A stretch of 64,000 nucleotides of DNA from Pomphorhynchus laevis (GCA_012934845.2 WNNJ02002652.1:1-64000), one strand, 5' to 3'. Positions 8,905-19,700 are shown, counted from the first letter of the stretch. Numbers and translations: made by a program. Notes: a model not told the origin generated them from the sequence alone.

Positions 8905-9030
8905 TGAATATTATAAAATATTATAATATATAATATTATAATATTATATATAATATATATAAAAAATATATAAATATATATGCATATATATGCCTTTTCA
9001 CGATAATATATATTCTATATATATTCATAA
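8905..9030. repeat. TA-rich microsatellite
   Basis: Near-continuous ATAT/ATATT sequence. It adjoins the end of the minus-strand PLE1 copy. Confidence 0.85.
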
Positions 9031-9035
9031 ATATA

Positions 9036-10137
9036 AATACACCAGCTTTAATAGAGAGATATTAACTTTATCCTAAACGTTTCGCCATATATGGCTTTAT
9101 CAATATAGCGGAGCCATATTAACGGAGTTTTGCTATGAAATGAAAAGAAATTATGTTCATAAATATTCAAAAATATCACCGCCAATGTTGGCGCGACAGG
9201 CGTTCCCATGGCCACGCCTACGTTTTGCTTATACAACTTGTTATTAAACTGGAAAATATTGCCGCTTAGAATAATGTCAAGCGCTTCACAAATGAAAATC
9301 TGCTTGTCTATGGAGTAATCAGTACTCTGCAACGCTGTTTTGATGTGTTGAATTGCCATTTCGTGAGGTATTCTAGTATATAAGGATTCCACATCCATTG
9401 TAAAGCATAGGTTGCTCTTCTTTATATCTTTCTCAATATTACGCAATTTATCCAGAAAATCGGTATTGTTTTTTATGTAGCTTTTAATATTTTTTAGCAA
9501 CGGCTTAAGCAATGCATCTATATATTTTGATAGTCGCTCTGTGGCTGTACCTTTATTGCTTATGATGGGCCGTCCAGGGCAAGGGTGTTGTTCTTTATGA
9601 ATTTTTGGTAACATTTAGAATGTCCCAGGTTTTGCTGAGAAGGGTCTTAGTTTATCTGCAATTGGTATGTCAAAGACTTTCTTACTGATTGCTTATCAAG
9701 TAAGTCATTAATACTATCTCTTACTTTAATTATATCTAGTTTATCAGCATTCAAATAAGTGCCATCACAAAGTTGTCTTTCAGCTTCATTAATATAATCT
9801 TCACGCTTCCAGATCACGCTTAAAGAAGATTTGTCCGCTTTTTTGATTACGATATGATAATTGCGCTTTAAATTTCGTATTGCTTTGTGTTGATCACGAT
9901 TGATATTCATTTGTGCATTGTAATTAGGCTTTCGTTGTATATACCGTTGGAATATACGGTGGGACTAATCATTTAGGCATCTGGATATGTCGTCACCCCT
10001 TACATCTGAAAAAGCTGTTTCTGCGACGTTATTTAGCGTTTTTGTCAATTCATACCGTTCATATTCCCGTGGAGCTATATTATAAAGTTTTTTCTTGTTT
10101 GTACTAAATGCTACTTGTGACTGAATTCTAGATTGAA
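9036..10137 (-). mobile_element. PLE1, truncated minus-strand copy
   Basis: Penelope-like element copy. From about 10096 down to 9103 it matches 10780-11775 of the plus copy almost exactly (identical residues across LPKIHKEQHPCPGRPIIS to LIWLRYID). It stops inside RT motif C after RYID and is joined directly to terminal sequence (9036-9101) that also occurs, inverted, at 10138-10198 in front of the plus copy. The N-terminal domain and the GIY-YIG endonuclease are absent. It shares with the plus copy both a frame change after YQLQIN and a stop before MLPKIHK. Head-to-head and partial copies are typical of Penelope-like insertions. Confidence 0.85.
9048..9910 (-). pseudogene. PLE1 reverse transcriptase, truncated
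   Basis: Minus-strand frames 9910-9647 (IVIKKADKSSLSVIWKREDY) and 9614-9048 (MLPKIHKEQHPCPGRPIISN, then CFTMDVESLYTRIPH for motif A and GVAMGTPVAPTLAVIFLNIY for motif B). The catalytic RYIDD is cut after RYID, where the frame runs into unrelated residues AIYGETF from the joined terminal repeat. It lacks the rest of the thumb and the endonuclease, so it is not functional. Confidence 0.8.
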
Positions 10138-10207
10138 AAAGCCATATATGGCGAAACGTTTTGAATAAAGTTAATATCTCTCTATTAAAGCTGGTGTATT
10201 AATATTT

Positions 10208-11218
10208 ATGAATACATATGAGTACTTCGTGAGGGTCCCAGCAGCAGTACAACAATTTGATAATATGGAAATATATAATTGTACACGTCGTCGTGTCCTG
10301 CTACCAAAACAGAGAGCTAGAATTCAGGCGCATGCAAAATTTTTACTATTCTGCGAAGAGAATAATGTTCAATTACGAACTTTGAAAGTAAAGAAGAAAA
10401 TGTGTTTAAATTTCCATCTGGTTGACAAAGACTTTGGAAAGCGAATATTAAAACAATGGAATTTAATTCTATTCAACACTTCTATAGCCATGAGACGTAC
10501 ATTATTACCCTTCTACGTGCATACATATCGTATTGATGCACCCAAAAACTACTATGATAAAAGGGAATACGCACGTTCAATACAGGCAAAGAGTAGAAAA
10601 TTATCCTGGATATCAAAACGTCAGATCACGTCAGCTCAAATAGATGCAATAGAAATCCCGCCGAGGAGAACATTTAGGCGCATAAGAAAACGTAGAGACG
10701 AAAACGTTTGTAATTATGTCAATATCGCTGGAATTGAACTCCCAAGTTACAAGAAAGAAATTATTAATTTGGGCCTAAATTATAATATAGCTCCACGAGA
10801 ATATGAACGGTATGAATTGACAAAAACGCTAAATAGCGTCGCAGAAACAGCTTTTTCAGATGTAAATGTTGACGACATATCCAGATGCCTAAATGATTAT
10901 TCCCACCGTATATTCCAACGGTATATACAACGAAAGCCTAATTACAATGCACAAATGAATATCAATCGTGATCAACACAAAGCAATACCAGATTTAAAAC
11001 GCAATTATGATATCGTAATCAAAAAAGCGGACAAATCTTCTTTAAGCGTGATCTGGAAGCGTGAAGATTATATTAATGAAGCTGAAAGACAACTTTGTGA
11101 TGGCACTTATTTGAATGCTGATAAACTAGATATAATTAAAGTAAGAGATAGTATTAATGACTTACTTGATAAGCAATCAGTAAGAAAGTCTTTGACATAC
11201 CAATTGCAGATAAACTAA
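10208..11218 (+). CDS. PLE1 N-terminal domain and start of RT
   Basis: 336 codons from ATG at 10208. The first two thirds are a basic region rich in Arg and Lys (KQRARIQAHAKFLLFCEENN, RRTFRRIRKRRDENVC) typical of the poorly conserved N-terminus of Penelope-like proteins. Residues from about 265 show the RT lead-in IVIKKADKSSLSVIWKREDY. The frame is lost after YQLQIN; the minus copy loses it at the same point. The first ATG lies 10 bp after the terminal repeat sequence, so this start is plausible. Confidence 0.75.
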   Translation: MNTYEYFVRVPAAVQQFDNMEIYNCTRRRVLLPKQRARIQAHAKFLLFCEENNVQLRTLKVKKKMCLNFHLVDKDFGKRILKQWNLILFNTSIAMRRTLLPFYVHTYRIDAPKNYYDKREYARSIQAKSRKLSWISKRQITSAQIDAIEIPPRRTFRRIRKRRDENVCNYVNIAGIELPSYKKEIINLGLNYNIAPREYERYELTKTLNSVAETAFSDVNVDDISRCLNDYSHRIFQRYIQRKPNYNAQMNINRDQHKAIPDLKRNYDIVIKKADKSSLSVIWKREDYINEAERQLCDGTYLNADKLDIIKVRDSINDLLDKQSVRKSLTYQLQIN

Positions 11219-11250
11219 GACCCTTCTCAGCAAAACCTGGGACATTCTAA

Positions 11251-11829
11251 ATGTTACCAAAAATTCATAAAGAACAACACCCTTGCCCTGGACGGCCCAT
11301 CATAAGCAATAAAGGTACAGCCACAGAGCGACTATCAAAATATATAGATGCATTGCTTAAGCCGTTGCTAAAAAATATTAAAAGCTACATAAAAAACAAT
11401 ACCGATTTTCTGGATAAATTGCGTAATATTGAGAAAGATATAAAGAAGAGCAACCTATGCTTTACAATGGATGTGGAATCCTTATATACTAGAATACCTC
11501 ACGAAATGGCAATTCAACACATCAAAACAGCGTTGCAGAGTACTGATTACTCCATAGACAAGCAGATTTTCATTTGTGAAGCGCTTGACATTATTCTAAG
11601 CGGCAATATTTTCCAGTTTAATAACAAGTTGTATAAGCAAAACGTAGGCGTGGCCATGGGAACGCCTGTCGCGCCAACATTGGCGGTGATATTTTTGAAT
11701 ATTTATGAACATAATTTCTTTTCATTTCATAGCAAAACTCCGTTAATATGGCTCCGCTATATTGATGACATATTTGCTGTCTGGGCAGATGACAGACTCC
11801 TTGAACAAATTCCACTTAGAACTGAATAA
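11251..11829 (+). CDS. PLE1 reverse transcriptase core
   Basis: 192 codons with the Penelope-type motifs: MLPKIHKEQ, CPGRPIISNKG, CFTMDVESLYTRIP (motif A), NVGVAMGTPVAPTLAVIFLN (motif B) and LRYIDDIFAVW (motif C, both catalytic Asp present). A TAA directly precedes MLPKIHK where related elements read through (a residue like FY is usual), and the frame shifts after WADDRLLEQ into the frame at 11762-11965, which carries NFLDTTIWFENGKLNSTIYQ of the thumb. This would be the catalytic core for target-primed cDNA synthesis. Confidence 0.8.
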   Translation: MLPKIHKEQHPCPGRPIISNKGTATERLSKYIDALLKPLLKNIKSYIKNNTDFLDKLRNIEKDIKKSNLCFTMDVESLYTRIPHEMAIQHIKTALQSTDYSIDKQIFICEALDIILSGNIFQFNNKLYKQNVGVAMGTPVAPTLAVIFLNIYEHNFFSFHSKTPLIWLRYIDDIFAVWADDRLLEQIPLRTE

Positions 11830-12270
11830 TTATGGACCAATGCATTTAACTTTAGACGTTACAGACACTGTAAATTTCTTAGACACAACAATATGGTTTG
11901 AAAACGGCAAGTTAAATTCAACGATATATCAAAAGTCATCACCAAAAAAATATCTACATCCATAAGCAACCACCCTCCAAATCAAAAAAGGTCAATAATT
12001 TATGCGGAAGCTTTAAGAATACTCAGAATTTGTTGTAACAAGCAAGACGCAAATGAGAGATTGAAGAAAATGAAATTTGATCTGATAAATAGAGGATATA
12101 TCCAACGTGAAATTTACAGAGAATTACATAAAGCGAAATTAAAACAAAATGAAACTAATCTGCAGATTAAAAATGTACCTATTAACTATAATGTAATTAT
12201 CACATATCACAATGGACTTAGAACCTTACAACGCGATCTTAATAGCACGATAAATATTATAAGACGGTAA
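11762..12270 (+). pseudogene. PLE1 RT thumb and connector
   Basis: Two frames: 11762-11965 with NYGPMHLTLDVTDTVNFLDT and NGKLNSTIYQKSSPKKYLHP, then 12061-12270 with MKFDLINRGYIQREIYRELH and TYHNGLRTLQRDLNSTIN. This order (NFLD...NGK...RGY...YH.GL..L) is that of Penelope-like RT ends. Two frame changes separate the parts. Confidence 0.7.
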
Positions 12271-12333
12271 ATAAACCTCCCACAAGTTAATGTAAGAATA
12301 GCTTTCACAGGCAGTAGCATAGGCAAGGCAATC

Positions 12334-12660
12334 ATGAGCACAAAACTGTACGGCTTGAATGAAAATTCAAACACAAAACCATTATGTGTAAAATGCAAAA
12401 GAGAAAGAGCAAAATGCTGTGAAAATGTGAAAGGGAGCTCGTACTTTGTAAGCAACTCTACAAAACTCAAATATAATCAAACCAAACCAACCAGTTGTAA
12501 ATCGAAAGGTATTGTATACAGTGCATCTTGTACAATGTGCAATCCTCAATACATCAAAGAATGTGGTTTAACAATGAACATTCGTTTAAACAACCGCCGT
12601 AGCGATCTAAACAGAGGATGCAAGGAAAAAGATGCGGTAGTTCGAATATATCTAAGATAA
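12334..12660 (+). CDS. PLE1 GIY-YIG endonuclease domain
   Basis: 108 codons with the Penelope-type endonuclease: a CVKCKRERAKCC cysteine cluster, then SKGIVYSASCTMCNPQYIKE (the GIY...YIG positions read GIVY and QYIK) and LTMNIRLNNRRSDLNRG with the conserved Arg. The usual YIGET reads YIKEC, losing the Gly and altering the Glu neighbourhood. The domain normally nicks the target DNA to prime reverse transcription. The last codons run into PLE2 sequence at about 12643. Confidence 0.7.
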   Translation: MSTKLYGLNENSNTKPLCVKCKRERAKCCENVKGSSYFVSNSTKLKYNQTKPTSCKSKGIVYSASCTMCNPQYIKECGLTMNIRLNNRRSDLNRGCKEKDAVVRIYLR

Positions 12661-13505
12661 ACATTTGGAAAGATTATATATTTGATAAAATTAAAAATAA
12701 AATGAAAATAACAAACAATTACAAAAGGAAAGATAAAATTAATAAAGATATGTATAAAGAACTTACTAAATTAAAGGATAACTATATAATAACAACTATT
12801 GATAAAGCTAGTAATAACTTTGTCTTCATATGCAAAAAGCTTTATTATGATATACCGATGTTAAAGGTTAATTCTAATGATTTAAATGTAAATCCAACAT
12901 ATGAACGTAGTGAGTTAAGTTTAGAAACAATTATTACAAGTCACTGTTCTATAATGGATAAAAAGGGTATAAAGGTTGAATTAGATAATAAAACTATACC
13001 TATATTATATTGGAATCCAAAATTACATAAAAATCCAATAAAACCTAGGTTCATATGTAGTGCGTTTAAATGTACATTAAAACCACTTTCTGTCTATATG
13101 AATAAAATACTTAAAGTAATTAAAGCACATTTTAAAAAATATTGCAATGTAATCGAAATTAATACTGTTATAAAGCACTATTTCAGTATTAATTCTACAA
13201 AAGAATTTTTAGAACAGACAAAAGGAATAAATTTTCAAAATATAAATATATACGATTTTAGCACGCTTTATACAAATCTAGATTTAGTAGATATTAAAGA
13301 AGCGTTAGTAAAATTAATTAACCTTATATTCGGAAAAAGATATACATATATATGTTATAATAATTATAACGCCTATCTAACAAAAATTAAACCATTAAAT
13401 AAATATAAATATATGGATAAAATTGAATTAATAGAATCCTTAAATATTTTGATAAATCAAAATTATTTAAAAGTAGGGACATCTATATTTAGACAAGTAA
13501 AATTG
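12643..13505 (+). mobile_element. PLE2 copy 1, internal fragment
   Basis: Matches 43310-44167 of PLE2 copy 2 nearly base for base, starting at TCGAATATAT. It ends at GACAAGTAAA, exactly before the motif-B codons GVPMGG. An uninterrupted frame (12618-13532, 304 codons) covers it: TTIDKASNNFVFICKKLYYD, ILYWNPKLHKNPIKPRFICS, IYDFSTLYTNLDLVDIKEAL (motif A). Truncation before motifs B and C means no polymerase activity. The fragment abuts PLE1 on the left and a 40-bp minisatellite on the right. Confidence 0.8.
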
Positions 13506-13520
13506 TCTAAATTTCTAATT

Positions 13521-13840
13521 GATAACAATTAGAACATCAGATGAAATTAATTTAAATTTATTAAAATTAGATAATCAACAATGAAATTTATTTTATTGAT
13601 TAAAATTAGAACATCAACATTGAAATAAGTTTAAATTTATAAAAATTAGAACATCAACATTAAAATAAATTTTAATTTATTAAAATTAGAAGATAAATAT
13701 TAAAAATGAATTAAATTGATTAAAATTATAACATCAACATTAAAATAAATTTTAATTGATTAAAATTATAACATCAACATTAAAATAAATTTTAATTGAT
13801 TAAAATTAGAACATCAACATTGAAAAATATTTTGTATCAA
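13521..13840 (+). repeat. 40-bp minisatellite, 8 units
   Basis: Eight consecutive units in exact 40-bp register, consensus TAAAATTAGAACATCAACAT followed by TAAAATAAATTTTAATTGAT. Units 6 and 7 (13721-13800) are identical. It starts about 15 bp after the truncated end of PLE2 copy 1. Confidence 0.95.
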
Positions 13841-14518
13841 TCGAACGATATAGCATCGAAGCCTTCGGGTATTTTGTAATGTCTAAAAACGCTCCTAGAC
13901 ATCGATTATTCGGACCAATGTTGCGTTCTCACTGGCGAACGGAATCCAGATTATGTTCGTGCTTTCGATATGTGAACTTCAAAATTAAATGCTTTGATTC
14001 CTTCGGAATCTTGCATCTTAATTCCATTAAGAATGGACTCATTTAAGTTTCTTCAAAAAGAATGGAGATAAATAAATGCTCTGATTAACTAAAACCCAAA
14101 ATTAAAATCTTAATTATTTTTCTTAATATTTTCAAAATTATCAATTATTAACTCGGTTAGATTAATATTTTGTTGTCTATAATTTTAGACTTGACTACAA
14201 CATACTCGTTAATCTACAATTTCTATCTGCTGAAACACATCTTCGATATCTTAAATCTTTGTGAGTATCATTATAAGTTAAGGTAAAAGCAAATGCTGCT
14301 GTTATTTTATTTATTGTGAATTTATTAAATAAATTAAAATCTTTGTAAGTATCATTATAAGTTAAGATAAAAATTAATTTATCAAATATTTGTTTGTAAC
14401 ATTAATATTCGTAACATATAATTTCTAATAAATATGTAGTATAATTATTATTCTATAGTTAAGCGTAAATGTTTTATACCCTACAATTTAAATAAAATCC
14501 ATATCTTGTTATATCAAA
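13841..14518. other. AT-rich region without a gene
   Basis: No reading frame of note. The only structure seen is a short internal repeat, TATCATTATAAGTTAAGRTA, at about 14267 and 14347. Confidence 0.5.
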
Positions 14519-14575
14519 TTGCTTAAAATTAATAGCACTTTATCATAATAATGTCATCTAGAAAGTTATCAACAT
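14519..14575 (+). repeat. Direct repeat, left copy
   Basis: About 57 bp (AATAGCACTTTATCATAATA...GTCATCTAGAAAGTTATCA) matching 15001-15057. The pair flanks the R repeat at 14590-14880. Confidence 0.8.
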
Positions 14576-14589
14576 CATGAGTAATTTAT

Positions 14590-14880
14590 ACCACACTAAG
14601 GAGGAACACATCAGTTTCTCCTTATGACCTCTAATCCTTATTCTGATACAACGTCTGTTATTTATTTGTCAATTCATAAATATGACGTTTATTTTAAATT
14701 TCAATTTTTTATTTTAACTTGATTTAAATTATAGAAAATCTAAAAACAATTATTAATTTTATTATTTAATTATTAAATTTTGATTTGGCATTATTATGTT
14801 TGGTTTAGTTTATAATTATATATTAAATACGTAGGCTCAGTTAGCTGATTTGATTTGCATAACCGACGTTATAATGTAAA
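14590..14880 (+). repeat. R repeat (PLE2 3'-end repeat)
   Basis: Matches 44880-45120, which directly follows PLE2 copy 2: shared words include TGACCTCTAAT, TTATTCTGATACAACGTCTG, GTCAATTCATAAA, TGACGTTTATTTTAAATTTC and the terminal TACGTAGRCTCAGTT. I read R as the 3' non-coding end of PLE2. Minus-strand copies lie at 15393-15480, 34530-34700, 35115-35330 and 37440-37625. Confidence 0.75.
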
Positions 14881-15000
14881 GTTGTAATTTTCATAATAAA
14901 ATATTGTAAACAATGAATTTCAACAATATTATATTTATTATTTTAGAGTTAAGTTTGATATTATTTATTAATATTTATTTGTTAATATTTATTGTTTTAA

Positions 15001-15057
15001 ATTGCTCAAAGTTAATAGCACTTTATCATAATAACGTCATCTAGAAAGTTATCAACA
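15001..15057 (+). repeat. Direct repeat, right copy
   Basis: Second copy of 14519-14575, with a few substitutions. Confidence 0.8.
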
Positions 15058-15392
15058 TCATGTAATGACGGAAATTTGGTCATTTTCAAATGGGTATAAA
15101 TGTATATTTTAAATTACTAAAACTTCAATATGCACGATACAATTTTAAATTGATTTTAAATTATTTTATGCAATGTACCTTTTTATTATTTATGCTATTA
15201 GAAGCTGCAGTCACAATCTGATTCGTACAATCAATGAAAATTTTTTTGCCTCTGCAATTAAGCTTGAGAAACTGTAAGTTTAGTGATTAGAAAGGTTTCT
15301 AGTATATAGATTGATAAATGTGAATTGACGCCGGTTACAATAAATAATAAAATAATAATCTGGCTAATAAATAACTAATAAATAATAAATAA
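15058..15392. other. AT-rich region without a gene
   Basis: No coding or RNA feature seen. TAATAAATAA-type simple sequence is dense near 15340-15395. Confidence 0.5.
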
Positions 15393-15480
15393 CTAATGAA
15401 TAATATACGATGTATCAGAATAAAAATTCTTTAGAAAGAACTGATGTGTTATCAGGTTTCGACCCATATTCCACATAGAG
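15393..15480 (-). repeat. R repeat terminal part, minus strand
   Basis: Minus strand reads GGGTCGAAACCTGATAACAC...TTATTCTGATACA, aligning with GGGCCGAAACCTGATAGCAT...TTATTCTGATACA at 44860-44930. The R family therefore has a conserved GAAACCTGAT word at one end. Confidence 0.6.
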
Positions 15481-15819
15481 ATATTATACTGAGATATTGT
15501 ACTGAATCTCGCTAATAAATTAATTAAATAAATAACCTGATCATATATTTCAAATATTTCCAAATCGTAAAAAGGAGAAACTGGTATGAAATCAATGTTT
15601 TTCTTTGAGAATTCAATAAAAATCTGCTTGTGCACTTGTTTCAGAGAAAGCACTGCTGTCTATAACAATAATGGTTACCTGCAAACAGCCCCATTGGTTG
15701 ATTAAGTTCGTTGAATAAGTTATTATAGAGACATAAACTAAGTAAGCACAATACTTGTAAAGTCGGAAACAGAACAATTAAAAAAAGAGACAGGAAAGAG
15801 AAATCAAAACAGAAAATCA

Positions 15820-16985
15820 GGTAGAATTGGTCCTGAGTCGTTTTTTGAAAAATTCTGCAGTTGTTGTGAATACGACATATGCAGGCAAGCTGTTCCACGT
15901 TTCGTTGATACTGTTGCTGATTATAGCGTAACTCGTCTTAGAACGTATTCTACCTTTAAAGGAAAAATGATGACCTCGAAGAACATATGAATTCCTTAGA
16001 TTTAAGATATGTCGACAAGAGTACTTTGTATCGGACAGAGACCGCTACGACGAAAACCAAATCAACTTCTATTGGCTATAATTCTACTATTTGGAACCCT
16101 AAAATTTTGAATCTATCAAGATATATAACATTTTGTAACGATAGTACAAGATGATTGGCTTTCCTTAGAACTTACTCTTATAGGTCCAATTCACCTCAAA
16201 GTTAATGGTATGTCACTGGAAAGGTGTAGAGTATGTGATTGCATATAACTGTATTGAAAATAATGCGAAAGCATTTAGCGTCAACAGTACGATGGATTTA
16301 CGCGGTATACCTAGTAGGCAACTGGCTTGAAGTGTAACTAACGTAATCACGTGATTTGAGGTCATTAGATACGATGATGCCTAAATCAGTTTGATGCAGT
16401 TTTGATTGTTACACGTCTATAGAGTATGAAGGAACATGTTTAGCAGATTTAAGATGAAGATGAATACATCTGTCTGGATTACGCAGTAAGCATTTATAAC
16501 GTAAGAGGTATTACGTAAGAGATATCATTTATTCTTGTAAGAGGTCAGTGTCTGTTATGTCGACTGCTGTCCACCACATCTTATAGTCATTTGTATTCAA
16601 ACTGAGTAGCTATTAGATAATGCACCAGGAAGATCGTTTATATAAACATTAAGCAGCAAGGTACTTAGAACGGAACCTTGAGGGACTTTCTTTGAAAATG
16701 GAGCCAATGTTGACATATATTCATGATTTTTGCAGCAGTAATACGGTTAGTGAGGAATAAACGGATCCACTATAGAAGTGAACCACTAACACCACATTTG
16801 TTAGATCGTCAATATGAACACTCTGAACTACTTTATTGAACGCATTTGACAAATCTAAGAAAATGACATCAATATTTGAGTTTGTTTGCCTTTCGACAGT
16901 CCAACTATTACGGGCTGTAATTTGACTTGTTACTGTAGAACGACCCGGTTTGAATTTGTGTTACTTGTTGCAGATAATGATATTA
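15820..16985 (-). mobile_element. CR1/L2-like LINE fragment
   Basis: Minus-strand pieces in RT order: KFKPGRSTVTSQI (near 16960), VIFLDLSNAFNKVV (motif A, near 16850), QGSVLSTLLLNVYINDLPGA (motif B, near 16650), and a typical C-terminus with HHFSFKGRIRSKTSYAI then INETWNSLPAYVV (near 15900-15970). This order and the NxVWNSLP-type ending are those of CR1/L2/Jockey-type LINEs. The catalytic YADD region between is not recognisable and the frames are heavily broken, so this is an old copy lacking its endonuclease part. Confidence 0.7.
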
Positions 16986-17015
16986 TGTTCGAGGTGATGT
17001 CATAGAGATTACGTA

Positions 17016-17045
17016 ACAGTGCGCTCCATTATTGGAGCGCACTGT
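17016..17045. repeat. Perfect hairpin, 13-bp arms
   Basis: ACAGTGCGCTCCA and its exact reverse complement separated by TTAT. GC-rich relative to surroundings. No poly-T tail to suggest a terminator role. Confidence 0.85.
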
Positions 17046-17099
17046 AATATCGTGTATGCCATGTCGTTATTTCGTGAACGCCATGGGAGGGTGCATGAG

Positions 17100-19080
17100 G
17101 ATATATGAGGATCCCATCGGCGTATTGCATGACGTTCAATAAGTAAGGTTTGATAAACGGGGAGAGATCGCCAAGCAGAAGAGATAAAATAGGGGACCTA
17201 AGATATTGTACCTTAATTTAGAACCCATGTTAGACAGGCTTTACTCAAATATCTAGAATACAAATACGGTAAGGTTCATATGTTTTCAATAATTAATGTG
17301 CTATGACATTCAACCCTCCACATAGCCGCGAAGGTATGTTGGAGGATTTCGAGATATTCTACTACTGTAAATATCTGACTTTGGATCTTGCGTTATCATG
17401 CACGAAGAGGTGCTGATCCTGTTCGTTATTATTTTCTCTCTCGTTATTGTTTGATGCAGATCCTTCGTCTGTCATAGTGTCGATCGTTTGAGGCGAATGT
17501 GTATCCACATTAATGTGTTTAGTATTAGTTTTGTTATTTGTCGGTCGAGCTAGATGACGTGTAAAAATATAAGTTTATCGTCCATCATTTAATCTGACTC
17601 TAGCATAATGTGGATTACCGAACAATAGTTACGCTTATTCGACAAGTGACTCAAATTTGTTCAACTTGTTAAAGCTTATTATAAGAACGGTTTCACTTGG
17701 AGTCAACCAATCGGGCAATTGAAAATCGTCAACTAATTCGCAAGGGAAACTGAACAAACGAATATAAGGAGTTTTATTTGTGCATACACAAAGGAGCGAT
17801 CGGATAGCATTGAGACTTTATGCTAGGACTTGATGACAATAGTGTGTTTGAAGATCCAGGTAACCGAAGTGCAATTGTTTTCCATAGTGTTCCGTTTAAG
17901 CGTTCCACTTGGCGTTCCCTATAGGATTGTAAGGAGTTGAATGCGTTAGCACAATGCTCAAGACGGACACAAATGTAAGGAAATGTTTAGATAAAAAGGA
18001 TGACCATTGTCACAATGTACATTCTCTGGATATCTCAATATGTTGAAGATCTGAACCAAGCATTTATTGGCGATCGCGGAAGATGTATTTGCACACGCAA
18101 AAGCAAATGGAAACCGGTTGTATTCATCTATTACCGTAAGTAAATAATGATTCCCTATTGTTAAATGGTAGGGGTCTTTAAAATCAATTTAAAGTCTCTG
18201 GAATGGTTTCGAAGATTTGATTAGATTAGTAAGAAGCGGCCGAAAAAACCGTAGCTTCAAAGTAGCACACGTTAAACAACTACTTATTATATCACGAACA
18301 TCTGTAATAGAGTATGGAAGATATCTAGTACGTATAAAATGCCAAAGCCTAGTCTAACCAAGATGTCAAAGTATCTCGTGAAGTTGTTGCAGTTGCGTAC
18401 CTGATTTTCCATCTAGATAGCACACGAAATCCCTTGATAGTGAGTAAACTAAGGTGTTTCGAGATCCTGAACAGAAAGTGATGTTAAATTTGTATTCAGC
18501 GAGTTCTAAACGCAATCTGAGAATTTTGTCATTTTCGATTCGCTTAGTTTGAGAGCATGTATGATATTGATCACTGATCAGTAAGTATAGTAATCGGCCG
18601 AATCGCAAGATAATGTCTCCAAAATCGTATTGCCTCTATAATGGCTAGCGATTCTTTTTCCATGGATGAGAATTTTTGAGATTGTCGATTCAAAAAGCGG
18701 AAAAAGAAGGCTACCGGTTTGCCATTTTAAGACAGACACACTCGGATAGCATGATTACTAGCATCAGTTTCTACGGTAAATGGAAGATCGAAATCTAAGC
18801 ATGATAAAGTGGCTTTTGATATTTCATGTTTTATTTCTTCAAAGGCATTCACAGCCTGTTCACCAGAAGGAAAACACGTGGATATCAAAGGTCGAATCAA
18901 CTGAGAAAAATTGTGAATCCATGTGGATTAATACACAAACATTCCTACAACCTGTTTAAGAGCCGCGTGATCTTTCGGAAACGTAAATTATCTGTTCGGC
19001 GCAGTTACATATCAAACAGCAAACCCTTACATACGTGTTCAAAGCAAGTGGTCTTACAACCTTTGATATTTTCTAATTCT
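17100..19080 (-). mobile_element. Ty3/gypsy-type pol fossil (RT end, RNase H, integrase)
   Basis: Minus strand, in order: RT thumb/connection with VGMFVY and later LDFDLPFTVETDASNHA, the RNase H region with KFSSMEKESLAIIEAI and LELAEYKFNITF...LSRD (18370-18760), then a retroviral integrase core with DPYHLTIGNHYLLTVID and YPENVHCDNGHPF (about 17900-18190). It is old, with many breaks, and no long terminal repeats could be identified. It differs in sequence from the pol fossil at 3265-4409. Confidence 0.7.
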
Positions 19081-19129
19081 GCCGTCGATTTATATTTAGT
19101 AAGGTTTTAACTTCATTCTTTTATAATGA

Positions 19130-19700
19130 AGTTAAATAACAAATAAATCTAAAACATTACATAAAAAATAAATCGAAGAGCATATATCACTAAAGTGAAC
19201 GGTGCTTCTGACTCTACGCTAGTTTTTGAAATTCTATCAATTCATTACTAATGTCAAATGCTAGATGTTCAAATAACATTTCTACTACAGTTAAAGTGCG
19301 CCCATTGCTGAACCAAAGGTTATCAAATATAATAATTGTGGACATCATATTAAAGCAACGGCAGAAACTGAAACGATATTGAGATACTAATTGTTCATAT
19401 AATTTTATTCAGTTAACGCAGTGATTCATTGATTGTATGGATATTTCGAAAGCTGCGCCTTAAAGCAAAGTTTTCAATGTCCAGCATAATCCTCGTTCGC
19501 ATCTTAACCGATCACTAGATAATTACCGAAAGAAAGTGTTCTCTATTATAGGCGACCAAAATGAGTTTCCTTATTACTATATTCTGCCTGAGACTTAGAT
19601 ATAAGGTTAGAAACTCTCATCTGCAAGAATCTCGTAAAGTAAGCGATTATTTATATTGGAAAAACTAACTTTGAGATATTAAGATACTTTCTGAAACGCT
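19130..19700 (+). repeat. Dispersed direct repeat V, copy 1
   Basis: About 560 bp aligning with 19970-20530, same strand, many substitutions. Shared stretches: ACAAATAAATCTAAA, CTGACTCTACGCTAGTTTTT, ACCGATCACTAGRTAAT, GAAAGAAAGTGTTCTC and AGAATCTCGTAA. No coding potential seen; could be copies of a non-coding transposon or terminal repeats. Confidence 0.75.

Larger units (their letters stand above)
10138..12642 (+). mobile_element. PLE1, near-full-length plus-strand copy
   Basis: Penelope-like retroelement running from the shared terminal sequence (10138-10198, containing GCCATATATGGCGAAACG) through an N-terminal domain, RT, connector and a C-terminal GIY-YIG endonuclease, ending near 12642 where PLE2 sequence begins. 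The coding sequence is broken into about five frames, so it is inactive. The terminal piece GCCATATATGGC-GAAACG looks like hammerhead stem II plus GAAA, but the CTGATGA strand before it (TTGAAAA) is poor. Confidence 0.85.

Noticed and set aside
10120-10165. Hammerhead at the PLE1 5' end (GCCATATATGGC followed by GAAACG)
   Set aside because: Stem II and GAAA fit, but the required CTGATGA reads TTGAAAA and stem I is at most three pairs. Kept only as a remark.
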